Shown: piece by piece, positions 28,403-36,434 of the stretch
Layout of the letters: each line of letters starts with the position of its first letter
Position numbering within the stretch: the stretch's first letter is position 1
Made by a program: the position numbers and the translations under genes
Assembly: GCF_029892285.1 (NCBI RefSeq)
Contig: NZ_JARXVM010000001.1
Location: 558,001-622,000 of the forward strand
Source: Rhizobium sp. SG_E_25_P2
GTDB taxonomy: Bacteria; Pseudomonadota; Alphaproteobacteria; Rhizobiales; Rhizobiaceae
Reading direction: 5' to 3'
DNA: 64,000 nucleotides
Notes under the pieces: model-generated
Seen by the model: the letters and a program-made list of their open reading frames with translations, nothing else
Database searches by the model: none
Told to the model about the DNA's origin: nothing

Positions 28403-29199
28403 GATTTCCGTCCCTTGCGGACCACAGCCGCGATGATCATCAAAAGCATGGTGAACAGGATGAGAAGCGTGGAGGCCGCCGCGATCACCGGCGTCAGATC
28501 CTGCCTGAGCGTCGACCAGATCTTCACCGGCAGCGTCTGCAGCGTCGGGCTCGCCATGAAGATCGCCAGCACCACCTCATCCCAGGAGGCGAGAAAAGAG
28601 AACACCGCCGCGCCGAACAGCCCATGGCTGATGGCGGGCACGGTGACACGGAGCCGCGCTTCCCAGGGCGAGGCGCCGCAGAGAATAGCGGCGTCCTCGA
28701 TCGATTTGTCGAAACCCTCGAGCGCATTGCCGATGGAGATGATCGAAAAAGGCAAGGCGATCAGAAGATGGGCGATGATGAAGCCCAGCGTCGTGCCGGC
28801 AAGCCCGATCTTCAGGAAAAAAGCGTAAAGCGCCACCGCGAGCACCACCACCGGCAGGATCATCGGCGTGAGAAACAGCGCGCGCAGCACCTCCTTGCCG
28901 ATGAAATGCCCGCGATTGAGGCCGAGCGCGGCCAGAAACCCTGTCACCACCGAGAGCACCGTGACGATCAACGCGATCTTCAGGCTGGTAAAGGCGGAAG
29001 AGAGCCAGCGCGGATCGGCGAAGAGTTCGGCATACCAGCGTGTGGTCCAGGATGGCGGCGGAAAGATCAGCCATTGCGACGAGCCGAAGGACAGCGCGGC
29101 GATGAACACGATCGGCAGGATGAGAAACAGACACACAAGCGTGGTGACGCCGATGAGCAGCCATTTCCATGCGCCGAGTTTTTCGAAATCCAGAAGCAT
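28399..29199 (-). CDS. PotC-like ABC transporter permease
   Basis: A 266-residue membrane protein with six predicted helices and the permease-ATPase contact motif in EDAAILCGASPWEARLRVTVP (ends: EDAAILCG, RLRVTVP). The start at 29199 follows GGGGGAA; a longer upstream reading overlaps the previous permease and is rejected. It pairs with the permease at 29211-30068 to form the channel. Confidence 0.88.
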   Translation of the reverse strand: MLLDFEKLGAWKWLLIGVTTLVCLFLILPIVFIAALSFGSSQWLIFPPPSWTTRWYAELFADPRWLSSAFTSLKIALIVTVLSVVTGFLAALGLNRGHFIGKEVLRALFLTPMILPVVVLAVALYAFFLKIGLAGTTLGFIIAHLLIALPFSIISIGNALEGFDKSIEDAAILCGASPWEARLRVTVPAISHGLFGAAVFSFLASWDEVVLAIFMASPTLQTLPVKIWSTLRQDLTPVIAAASTLLILFTMLLMIIAAVVRKGRKS

Positions 29200-29210
29200 C
29201 GCGTTCCCCC

Positions 29211-30068
29211 CTAGCTCATCCGGCCAGCGCCGAAGAAGCGTAATTGCACGCCATAGAGGATCAGCGTCACCACCAGCAGCACAAAGGCGGCCGCGCCGCC
29301 CATGCCCCAATTGACCAGCGATTGGACGAATTGCGCCACCATTTCAGCCAGCATCATATTGGCCGTGCCGCCCAGTAGAGCCGGCGTGACATAATAGCCA
29401 AGCGCCATGACGAAGACCATCAGCGCGCCGGCGGCAATCCCGGGAAGCGAAAGCGGCAGAAGGATGCGGGTGAAGCATTGCCAGCTATTGGCGCCGCACA
29501 GCGCGCCGGCCCTGAGTATGGCGGGGTCGATGGACCTGATGACGCCGACCAGCGGCAGGATCACGAAAGGCAGCATGATATAGGTCATGCCGATGGTGAC
29601 GCCGACGAGATTGTTGACCAGCGCCAGGGGCTGGTCGATCAGGCCGAGCGCTTTCAGCGTCTTGTTGATGACGCCGGTGCGCTGCAACAGCACCATCCAG
29701 GCATAGGTTCGGGCGAGAAGATTGGTCCACATCGACAGGATGATGATGGCGAAGACCAGCCGCGACCAGCGCTCCGGCATGACCGCGAGCGCCCAGGCGA
29801 CAGGATAGCCGATGATCACGGAGAGAACGGTCACCACACCGGCAACGAGAAAGGTGTTGGCGAAAATCCGCACATAGGTGCCCGATCCGATCAGTTCGGC
29901 ATAATTCTGCAGGCCGAATTGCGGCTCGGTGAGGCTGCGCAGCATCAGGCCCGTGACAGGCGTCACGAAGAAGAGAACAATGAGAATGAGCGCCGGCGCG
30001 ACATAGGCGAGAGCGCTTCCGCGCCCTGCCGGCCCCCGTCTCAGCGCGACTGTGGCGCTCGTGGTCAT
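29211..30068 (-). CDS. PotB-like ABC transporter permease
   Basis: A 285-residue membrane protein with six predicted helices and the coupling motif around RAGALCGANSWQCFTRILLP. The first hydrophobic helix (LAYVAPALILIVLFFVTPV, 19 residues) is typical of this group. It is encoded between the binding-protein gene and its partner permease, after an intercistronic stem-loop at 30093-30120. Confidence 0.88.
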   Translation of the reverse strand: MTTSATVALRRGPAGRGSALAYVAPALILIVLFFVTPVTGLMLRSLTEPQFGLQNYAELIGSGTYVRIFANTFLVAGVVTVLSVIIGYPVAWALAVMPERWSRLVFAIIILSMWTNLLARTYAWMVLLQRTGVINKTLKALGLIDQPLALVNNLVGVTIGMTYIMLPFVILPLVGVIRSIDPAILRAGALCGANSWQCFTRILLPLSLPGIAAGALMVFVMALGYYVTPALLGGTANMMLAEMVAQFVQSLVNWGMGGAAAFVLLVVTLILYGVQLRFFGAGRMS

Positions 30069-30092
30069 GGCAATGATTCCGGTGAAGAATGA

Positions 30093-30120
30093 GCCGGCCG
30101 AACACTCAAGATCGGCCGGC
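30093..30120 (-). other. Intercistronic stem-loop after the PotD-like gene
   Basis: GCCGGCCGA (30093-30101) and TCGGCCGGC (30112-30120) make a perfect 9-bp stem with a 10-base loop between the binding-protein stop and the permease start. Structures here are known in other transporter operons to protect the binding-protein mRNA and lower permease expression. Confidence 0.6.
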
Positions 30121-30135
30121 GATACGGTTTAACGT

Positions 30136-31146
30136 TTACTTCGCCTGCCAGTCGTACCAGCGCTTGCCGATCTCATCGCGATGTTCGGCCCAGTAATCCA
30201 TGTCGGCATTGACCTGACTGTCGGCCTGCATGTCAGGCAGCGTCTTGCGGATCGCTTCTTCCATCAACAGGTTGGAGTCGAGATTGGTCGGCGCATAGCC
30301 GGTCGCCATGGCGAATTGCGCCTGCTGCATGTCGGCGGTCGCATGCGCGATGAACTTCATCGCCGCGTCCTTGTTTTTGGCGCCCTTCGGCACGACCAGC
30401 GAGTCGGCGGCCGTGATGTTCTGGTCCCAGGAGGTCTCGACCGTCACGCCGGTGGCGGCGAGCGCGGTCAGGCGGCCATTCCAGAACGAGCCGAACGGCG
30501 CTTCGCCGGAGGCGAGCAACTGCTGGGAGGCGGCGCCGCCGTCCCACCAGACGATATCGGCCTTGATCGTGTCGAGCTTCTTGAAGGCGCGATCGAGATC
30601 GAGCGGATAGAGCTTTTCAGCCGATACGCCGTCGGCGAGCAGCGCAGCCTCGATCACGCCCGGAGCCGACCATTTGTAGAAGGCGCGCTTGCCGGGGAAT
30701 TTGGCGGTGTCGAAGAGATCGGCCCAGGTCTTCGGGCAATTGCCGGCGATGTCCTTGTTGCAGCCGATGACGAAGGAATAATAGAAGCTACCGACCGAAT
30801 AGTCAGTGACGAAACGCGGATCGAGCTTGGACTTGTCGATCACCGAGAAGTCGAGCTTTTCGAGAAGGCCGGCCTTGCCGGCCTGCACGGCGTAATCGCC
30901 TTCGACATCGACCACGTCCCAGGTCACATTGCCGGCTTCGACCATGGCTTTGATCTTGCCGTAGTCGGTCGGGCCGTCCTGGATGACATTGATCTTGGTG
31001 TTGGCGGTGAAACTATCGGCCCAGCTGGCCTTCTGCGCATCCTGCGTGGTGCCGCCCCAGCTTGCGAACACCATGTCCTCAGCTTGCGCTGCGCCGGTGA
31101 AGCCGACCACAGTCATGAGAGCGGCGATTGCGAATGATTTTTTCAT
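30136..31146 (-). CDS. PotD-like periplasmic substrate-binding protein
   Basis: A 336-residue exported protein. The signal peptide MKKSFAIAALMTVVGFTGAAQA is cut after AQA, and a type II binding fold follows (MVFASWGGTTQDAQKASW, then GDYAVQAGKAG and YYSFVIGCNKD). The group covers spermidine, putrescine and many other amine-like ligands. The start at 31146 is chosen over 31176 because the signal peptide begins there. It lies 30 bases after the NIPSNAP gene in the same operon, so its ligand is probably the substrate of the monooxygenase pathway. Confidence 0.9.
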   Translation of the reverse strand: MKKSFAIAALMTVVGFTGAAQAEDMVFASWGGTTQDAQKASWADSFTANTKINVIQDGPTDYGKIKAMVEAGNVTWDVVDVEGDYAVQAGKAGLLEKLDFSVIDKSKLDPRFVTDYSVGSFYYSFVIGCNKDIAGNCPKTWADLFDTAKFPGKRAFYKWSAPGVIEAALLADGVSAEKLYPLDLDRAFKKLDTIKADIVWWDGGAASQQLLASGEAPFGSFWNGRLTALAATGVTVETSWDQNITAADSLVVPKGAKNKDAAMKFIAHATADMQQAQFAMATGYAPTNLDSNLLMEEAIRKTLPDMQADSQVNADMDYWAEHRDEIGKRWYDWQAK

Positions 31147-31176
31147 GTTCCCGTTCCTTGTTTTGATTATTGGCAT

Positions 31177-31515
31177 TCACGTAGTTTGGATAGGCGCACT
31201 CCCGCCGAGCGGTGAAAACGCCGCCGGCTTCATGATCTTGTTTTCCGCGACCTCGATCAGGTCGCGGATCTTTGGCAGAAAGGCGCGCCAGGCGGGGTCC
31301 GCCATCAGGCGGGCGCGGCGCGCGTCACGGTCATCAAGGCTGTCAAAAGCCCAGATATGAACGATCTCGTTGATGGGGCCGATTTCCGAGAAGAAGTAGC
31401 CGACCAGTTGGCCCAGATGTTTCTTCTGGATGGCGATGCCCTCTTCGCCCACGACTTTGAGATAGTCGGGGATCGCGCCATTCTTCAGCCTGTAGGTGCG
31501 GATCTCGTAATACAT
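31177..31515 (-). CDS. NIPSNAP-family protein
   Basis: A 112-residue protein with a ferredoxin-like NIPSNAP domain: YYEIRTYRLKNGAIPDYLK at the start, then LVGYFFSEIGPINEIVHIWAF (ends: LVGYFFSE, IVHIWAF) and DPAWRAFLPKI. Bacterial members are often found in catabolic clusters and some are isomerases or small oxygenase-like helpers. It is 4 bases from the aldehyde dehydrogenase gene and therefore in the same operon. Its reaction is unknown. Confidence 0.82.
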   Translation of the reverse strand: MYYEIRTYRLKNGAIPDYLKVVGEEGIAIQKKHLGQLVGYFFSEIGPINEIVHIWAFDSLDDRDARRARLMADPAWRAFLPKIRDLIEVAENKIMKPAAFSPLGGSAPIQTT

Positions 31516-31519
31516 GGCG

Positions 31520-32983
31520 TCACCGCATCACGAAGGGATCGGGGATGGGATCGTCCGAGGTCCTCACCCAGACCGTCTTGGTGCGGGTGTAATCAAGCGC
31601 TGCGGCGAGCCCGCCCTCGCGGCCCTGGCCGGACTGGCCGAAGCCGCCGAACGGCGCGATCGGCGAGACCGCGCGATAGGTGTTCACCCAGACCACGCCG
31701 GCGCGGATGCGCTTGATCATCCGGTGCGCGCGGGTGAGGTTCTGGGTGAAGACGCCGGAGGCGAGCCCGAACTGCGTGTCATTGGCAAGCCTGACAGCCT
31801 CCTCCTCCGTCTGGAAGGACAGGACCGACAACACCGGGCCGAACAGTTCCGTCTCCACAGAAGGCGAGGTGACGTGATCGCAATCAAGCACAGTTGGCGC
31901 GTAATAGAAGCCCTTGTCGCCGAGCTTGCGGCCGCCAGTCACCAGCTTTGCCCCGGCGGCGATCGAGGCGTCGATCGTCTTCTCGATCAGCGCGCGCTGG
32001 CGCTCGGTGCAGAGCGGGCCGACCTCGGTCGCCATATCCAGCGGTTCGCCGATGCGGATCGCCTCGGCGCGGGATTTGAGGATGGCCAGGAACCGGTCCT
32101 TCACCGACGCTTCGATGATCAACCGCGAGCCGGCCACGCAGGACTGGCCGGTGGCGGCGAAGATGCCGGCGATCTGGGCGTTGGCGGCGCTTTCGAGATC
32201 GGCGTCGGCGAACACCACGAAGGGCGATTTGCCGCCGAGTTCGAGCGAGGTGCTGGCGAGATTTTCGGCCGAATTCCGCACGACGGCCGCAGCTGTGCCG
32301 GGACCGCCGGTGAAGGCGATATGCGCCACTTTCGGATGCCGGGTCAGCGCGCTGCCGCAGGACGGACCGAAACCGGTGATGACATTGACGACGCCAGCCG
32401 GAAAGCCAGCCTCATGGATCAGCCGCGCAAATTCCAGAAGCGGCGCCGGGCCGTCTTCGGAGGCTTTCACCACGACCGTGCAACCGGCGGCGAGCGCCGG
32501 GCCGAGCTTGACGGCGGAAAGAAACAGCTGGCTGTTCCAGGGAACGATGGCCGCGACCACGCCAATTGGCTCGCGCCTCAGCCAGACATCCATATCGGGC
32601 TTGTCGATCGACAGATAGGCGCCCTCGATCTTATCGGCGAGACCGGCGTAATAGCGGTAATAGTCTGCGACATAAGCGATCTGGGAGGATGTTTCGCGTA
32701 TGATCTTGCCGGTGTCGCGGGTTTCCAGCTCAGCTAGCCGTGCGGCGTTGGCGGCGACGAGATCGGCGAGCTTGTAGAGAAGCTTGCCGCGCTGGGTCGC
32801 GGTCATGTTCGCCCAGGGGCCAGACCAGAGCGCCGCCTCGGCAGCATTGACAGCCCTGTCGACCTCTGCTTTGCGGGCCTCGGGCATATCGGCCCAGGCC
32901 TCGCCTGTCGCGGGGTCGATGCTGGCAAAGCGTCCGCCGCCATCCTCGAATTGCCCATTGATATAGAGCTGAAAACGCTGCAT
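31520..32983 (-). CDS. Aldehyde dehydrogenase of the monooxygenase operon
   Basis: A 487-residue ALDH. It has VPWNSQLFLSAVKLGPALAAG (ends: VPWNSQLF, GPALAAG), the Glu base in LELGGKSP, and the catalytic Cys in TGQSCVAGSRLII. It is 10 bases from the luciferase-like monooxygenase gene. It would oxidise a semialdehyde produced after ring opening or oxidative cleavage, taking the place that malonic semialdehyde reductase has in the Rut pathway. A role as the 2-oxoglutarate semialdehyde dehydrogenase of the nearby uronate pathway cannot be excluded but the operon argues against it. Confidence 0.88.
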   Translation of the reverse strand: MQRFQLYINGQFEDGGGRFASIDPATGEAWADMPEARKAEVDRAVNAAEAALWSGPWANMTATQRGKLLYKLADLVAANAARLAELETRDTGKIIRETSSQIAYVADYYRYYAGLADKIEGAYLSIDKPDMDVWLRREPIGVVAAIVPWNSQLFLSAVKLGPALAAGCTVVVKASEDGPAPLLEFARLIHEAGFPAGVVNVITGFGPSCGSALTRHPKVAHIAFTGGPGTAAAVVRNSAENLASTSLELGGKSPFVVFADADLESAANAQIAGIFAATGQSCVAGSRLIIEASVKDRFLAILKSRAEAIRIGEPLDMATEVGPLCTERQRALIEKTIDASIAAGAKLVTGGRKLGDKGFYYAPTVLDCDHVTSPSVETELFGPVLSVLSFQTEEEAVRLANDTQFGLASGVFTQNLTRAHRMIKRIRAGVVWVNTYRAVSPIAPFGGFGQSGQGREGGLAAALDYTRTKTVWVRTSDDPIPDPFVMR

Positions 32984-32993
32984 CGGGCTCTCC

Positions 32994-34031
32994 TCAGCCG
33001 AAGGCCGGCATGACCTCGGCGATGAAGCGTTCGAGCGACGCCTTCTTGCGCTCGAAGCTCATGCCGGTGTCGATCCAGAAGGAATATTCGTCATAACCGA
33101 GCGCTTCATAGGCCTTGAGACGGCCAATGACCTCGTCGGACGTGCCGATCGGCATATTCGCCCGCATGACATCCGGGCCGAGCATGGCGTTGGCGGCGAT
33201 ATCTTCCTCGCTCAGCCGTTCGATCAGGCCCTGATGGATCGGGCGCTCATTTTTGAACCAGGCGAAGAAGTAATTGTAGTAGACGCTGACTTCCTTCATC
33301 GCCTGCTGCACATCCGCATCGTCGGAGCCGACATAGGTGTGGAGCAGCAGCATGATCTTCGGCTTGGCGATATCGGGATTTTTCTTGCAGGCGGCGTTGA
33401 AGCGGCCCATCAGGCTTTCGATCTCGGCGTCGCCGTTCCACAGCGGCGTCACCTGGACATTGCAGCCTTGGGAGACGGCAAATTCGTGGCTGTTGGGATC
33501 GCGCGCCGCCACCCAGATCGGGGGATGCGGCGTCTGGACCGGCTTTGGCGCGGAGGTCGTGGAGGGGAACTTCCAGAACTCTCCGTCATGGGCGTAATCG
33601 CCGGCCCAGACGCCTTTCAGCGCCGGGATCAGTTCGCGCATGCGCAGGCCTGCGCCCCACGCGTCCAGCCCCGGATGAAGGCGTTCATATTCAAAGCCAT
33701 AGGCTCCTCGCGCGATGCCGACATCGAGACGTCCGCCTGTCACGATGTCGGTCATCGCCGCTTCGCCCGCCAGTTTGATCGGGTGCCAGAAGGGCGCGAT
33801 CACCGTACCCGTGCCGAGCCGGACATTCTTGGTGCGGCGGGCGAGATCGGCAATATTGATGAAGGGATTGGGGGCGATGGTGAAATCCATGCCGTGGTGC
33901 TCGCCCGTCCAGATGGCGTGCATGCCGCCGCGATCGGCGATCTCGCACAATTGGACGAACTCCTCATAGAGCTCCTGATGGGTCTGGCTGGCGTCCAGCC
34001 GCTCCATGTGAACGAAGAGCGAGAATTTCAT
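32994..34031 (-). CDS. LLM-class (bacterial luciferase-like) flavin-dependent monooxygenase
   Basis: A 345-residue TIM-barrel flavin enzyme. It has the family landmarks GMHAIWTGEHHGMDFT, VRLGTGTVIAPFWHPIKLA (19 residues) and GRLDVGIARGAYGFEY. Such enzymes use reduced FMN supplied by a separate reductase, which is encoded 3 bases upstream. RutA, the pyrimidine ring opener, belongs to the same superfamily, but the Rut-specific partners RutB and RutE are not recognisable here. The substrate is unknown; an amine or N-heterocycle fits with the PotD-like binding protein. Confidence 0.85.
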   Translation of the reverse strand: MKFSLFVHMERLDASQTHQELYEEFVQLCEIADRGGMHAIWTGEHHGMDFTIAPNPFINIADLARRTKNVRLGTGTVIAPFWHPIKLAGEAAMTDIVTGGRLDVGIARGAYGFEYERLHPGLDAWGAGLRMRELIPALKGVWAGDYAHDGEFWKFPSTTSAPKPVQTPHPPIWVAARDPNSHEFAVSQGCNVQVTPLWNGDAEIESLMGRFNAACKKNPDIAKPKIMLLLHTYVGSDDADVQQAMKEVSVYYNYFFAWFKNERPIHQGLIERLSEEDIAANAMLGPDVMRANMPIGTSDEVIGRLKAYEALGYDEYSFWIDTGMSFERKKASLERFIAEVMPAFG

Positions 34032-34034
34032 GCG

Positions 34035-34958
34035 TCACCCTCTGACGGCCTGGGCATGGACCCGGCCCTTTTCTTGATTTCCAACATAGACGCCGAAATT
34101 GCCGAGGCTGGCTTCGGCGGCGTAACGCTTGAGCACATCCCGCGTCGCGGCGTCCACGATCCTCTCCATCGGCAGCACGTCGATCGGATAGAGCGCGCCC
34201 GACGCGACAGGCCCGTCGCCGAGACCGGCGCGATAGACCACATGCTGACGCCGGGTCTTGGTGTCTTCATACACCGAATAAAGAAGACCCGGCTGCACCG
34301 CGACACCCGAGAAAGAAGCGACCGCATCGGTCAGCGCATCGAGCCCTTCGCCACCCGCAAGCTCAACGCCCGGCAGACCGAGCGAACCGTCGGAAGTTAC
34401 CACCAGAAACACCTGACCATCGCGTTCGGCGACAGCGCTCAGATGCTGCGGCATGTCCTGGCCGGCCAGAAGAGCCTTGTCGGCGAGAACGGGCGAGAAA
34501 TAGCCGCCGCGCGCATAGCCGAGACCGGCCTGACCGGAATTCTCAAAGGCTTCGATTCGGCCCAGAAGAATGACGTGATCGCCGGCATCGATCACCTGAT
34601 GCATGGCGCAGTCGAACCAGGCGGCAACGTCGGAGAACACCGGCGAACCATGCGGCCCCTTGCGCCAGTCGACGGCGGCGAAGCGATCGTCAACCGGGCG
34701 GGCAAACGTGTTGGACACGTCCTTCTGGCCTTCTGCGAGAATATTGACGGCGAAACCGGAGGCGTTGGTCATGGTCGCAAAATTGCGCGACGTCTTGGCG
34801 AGACAGACCAGCAGCAGCGGCGGATCGAGTGAAACGCTGGTGAAGGAATTGGCGGTGAAGCCGATCGGCGCCCCAGTGGCGTCATGGGTGGTGACGACTG
34901 TCACGCCGGTCAGGAAGGCTCCAAAGGCGTCTCGCAGGGCTTTCGGTTCAAGCGTCAT
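34035..34958 (-). CDS. Flavin reductase fused to a degenerate Nudix-like domain
   Basis: A 307-residue two-part protein. Residues 1-155 are an FMN-binding flavin reductase domain (LTGVTVVTTHDATG, GFTANSFTSVSLDPPL, GDHVILLGRIEAF), which would feed reduced FMN to the monooxygenase. Residues about 165-290 look like a Nudix fold (LGLPGVELAGGEGLDALTDA), but the catalytic RE and EE pairs of the Nudix box read TD and SF, so it is probably a binding domain. The gene overlaps the hydrolase gene by 11 bases. The Nudix reading is my own pattern match. Confidence 0.78.
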   Translation of the reverse strand: MTLEPKALRDAFGAFLTGVTVVTTHDATGAPIGFTANSFTSVSLDPPLLLVCLAKTSRNFATMTNASGFAVNILAEGQKDVSNTFARPVDDRFAAVDWRKGPHGSPVFSDVAAWFDCAMHQVIDAGDHVILLGRIEAFENSGQAGLGYARGGYFSPVLADKALLAGQDMPQHLSAVAERDGQVFLVVTSDGSLGLPGVELAGGEGLDALTDAVASFSGVAVQPGLLYSVYEDTKTRRQHVVYRAGLGDGPVASGALYPIDVLPMERIVDAATRDVLKRYAAEASLGNFGVYVGNQEKGRVHAQAVRG

Positions 34959-35760
34959 GGCGGGCCTCCTTCGGGGTCGATGTCATCCATTCGGTCAGCG
35001 CGGTATTCACGGCTTCCGGCGCTGTGAGGTTGACCATATGACGGTGTCCCTCGACGATCACCGCCCGGCCGTTCCGTGCGGCTACCGCCATGGCTTCGGC
35101 CATCGCAGGCGTTGAATTCAGATCGCCGTCGCCGGTCAGAAACAGCGCCGGACATGTCACCGAGGACCAGCGATCGGCATAGGTCGCATCGCCGCCGGCG
35201 AAAGCGCCATAGGCGGTGGCGTATCCCTGCTGATCGACCAATGCGAGCAAGCGCCGGGACAGGACATAGGCCTCTTCATGCTCATGCCCTTCTCCAAACC
35301 AGCGCCGCAGCGGCGCTTCGCGATCGAAAGCGCCCGTGACGATCTCCGCCGCCCGCGCCTTCACCGCATTGCGGGCCGCATCATCCCGCCTGTAGACGCC
35401 GTTCAGAAGCGCGACCCGCGCCACCTGATCGGGCGCTTCGGCGGCGATGCCGCCCGCAATCAGAGCACCCATCGAATGACCGGCGACGCTGACCGGACCT
35501 TTGCCGAGCTCCCGCAACGCTCTCGCGAACCAGGCGACAAACCCTTCGAGCGACGCGCCTGCAGGAAGCGGATCGCTTTCCCCATGGCCCGGCAGATCCA
35601 CCGCGATGATCTCGAAGCGCTTCGACAGCGCCTCGATCTGCGGCGTCCAGGCTTCGAGCCGCATACCCACGCCATGGATCAGAACGAGCGGATCGCCCGC
35701 CCCCGTCACGACATAGGCCGCGCCCGACGGGGTCTTAGACCGCTGCGGGATTGGCGACAT
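34948..35760 (-). CDS. Alpha/beta-fold hydrolase
   Basis: A 270-residue hydrolase. It has the oxyanion segment LIHGVGM, the nucleophile elbow GHSMGALIAGG, an acid in FLTGDGDLNSTP, and the catalytic His in EGHRHMVNLTAPE. The start at 35760 gives a normal N-terminus; longer readings run antisense. It overlaps the PF06684 gene by 26 bases. In the operon it stands where RutD stands in pyrimidine degradation: hydrolysis of an amide, carbamate or enol intermediate. The substrate is unknown. Confidence 0.85.
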   Translation of the reverse strand: MSPIPQRSKTPSGAAYVVTGAGDPLVLIHGVGMRLEAWTPQIEALSKRFEIIAVDLPGHGESDPLPAGASLEGFVAWFARALRELGKGPVSVAGHSMGALIAGGIAAEAPDQVARVALLNGVYRRDDAARNAVKARAAEIVTGAFDREAPLRRWFGEGHEHEEAYVLSRRLLALVDQQGYATAYGAFAGGDATYADRWSSVTCPALFLTGDGDLNSTPAMAEAMAVAARNGRAVIVEGHRHMVNLTAPEAVNTALTEWMTSTPKEARHDA

Positions 35761-36337
35761 CGTGGCCGAGCTCCTTGAGATCTTCATAGCGATTGCCGAT
35801 GCGGTGATGCGGACGCCCGCCAATCGACGCGCCGAGCGCGATGACGATCTCGTCCGCCGCAGGCGCATCCGGGATGGCGCATTGAATGGTAAGATAATGC
35901 GAGCGGCGACCCTCATCATTCTTGTCCATCAACGGGATCATGATCGGTGCGTTGGCCGGCCCGCGCGTGTTGCAGAAGGCGAGATAGGATTTCGCCCCAA
36001 CCGCCTGGCGATAATGATTGCCGAAGCGCAGCGTATGGATCAGCGCCGAGGCATGCTCGATTTCGCCGTCGAGGCCCACGACTGCGCTCTTGCCATAACC
36101 TTCGACCGCCTCGCCCGAGCCGGTGACATCGAGGATCATCTTGGTGAGAAGTGCGCCAAGGACCGGGGCCGCAGCATGAATCTCAGGCTTGAGATCATCG
36201 ACAAAGCCGCGTCCGGCCCAGGGATTTTTGATCACCGCCATGGCCGCGATCATCTTCAGCGGAACGGCGGCTTCCTTGCCGCCTTCGATGAGCGTGTTTT
36301 CCACATGAAGAAGAGTTTTGCGTATCACGGGAACCAA
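35735..36337 (-). CDS. PF06684 (DUF1185, 'amino acid synthesis') family protein
   Basis: A 200-residue protein with the family hallmarks VIRKTLLHVENTLIEGG at the start, KNPWAGRGFVDDL at about 36-48, and HYRQAVGAKSYLAFCNTRG near the middle. The family has a chorismate-mutase/YjgF-like fold known from structures and no proved reaction. YjgF-type RutC acts in the Rut pathway, so the parallel is suggestive. The gene seems to start with TTG at 36337, because GGAGG lies 5 bases before it and no ATG fits. It is the first gene of the operon and overlaps the hydrolase gene by 26 bases. Confidence 0.82.
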   Translation of the reverse strand: MVPVIRKTLLHVENTLIEGGKEAAVPLKMIAAMAVIKNPWAGRGFVDDLKPEIHAAAPVLGALLTKMILDVTGSGEAVEGYGKSAVVGLDGEIEHASALIHTLRFGNHYRQAVGAKSYLAFCNTRGPANAPIMIPLMDKNDEGRRSHYLTIQCAIPDAPAADEIVIALGASIGGRPHHRIGNRYEDLKELGHDVANPAAV

Positions 36338-36348
36338 GGCCGCCTCCT

Positions 36349-36380
36349 GTCATTTCGTATGATGACATGTTGGTATACCA
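36349..36380. promoter_or_regulatory. Operator candidate between the GntR gene and the monooxygenase operon
   Basis: TGGTATACCA (36371-36380) is a perfect 10-bp palindrome of the kind bound by FCD-class GntR proteins such as UxuR. GTCAT-N8-ATGAC (36349-36366) is a second inverted repeat next to it. Both lie in the 97-base divergent region. Confidence 0.6.
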
Positions 36381-36434
36381 TAAGACGACGTGTCAAGAGC
36401 TTGCGGGAAACAAAATTTGCGGCTAAACGGGATC

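Noticed and set aside
32994-34958. A true rutA-rutF pair
   Set aside because: The two folds match but RutB-type and RutE-type partners are missing and the importer is PotABCD-like, not a RutG permease.
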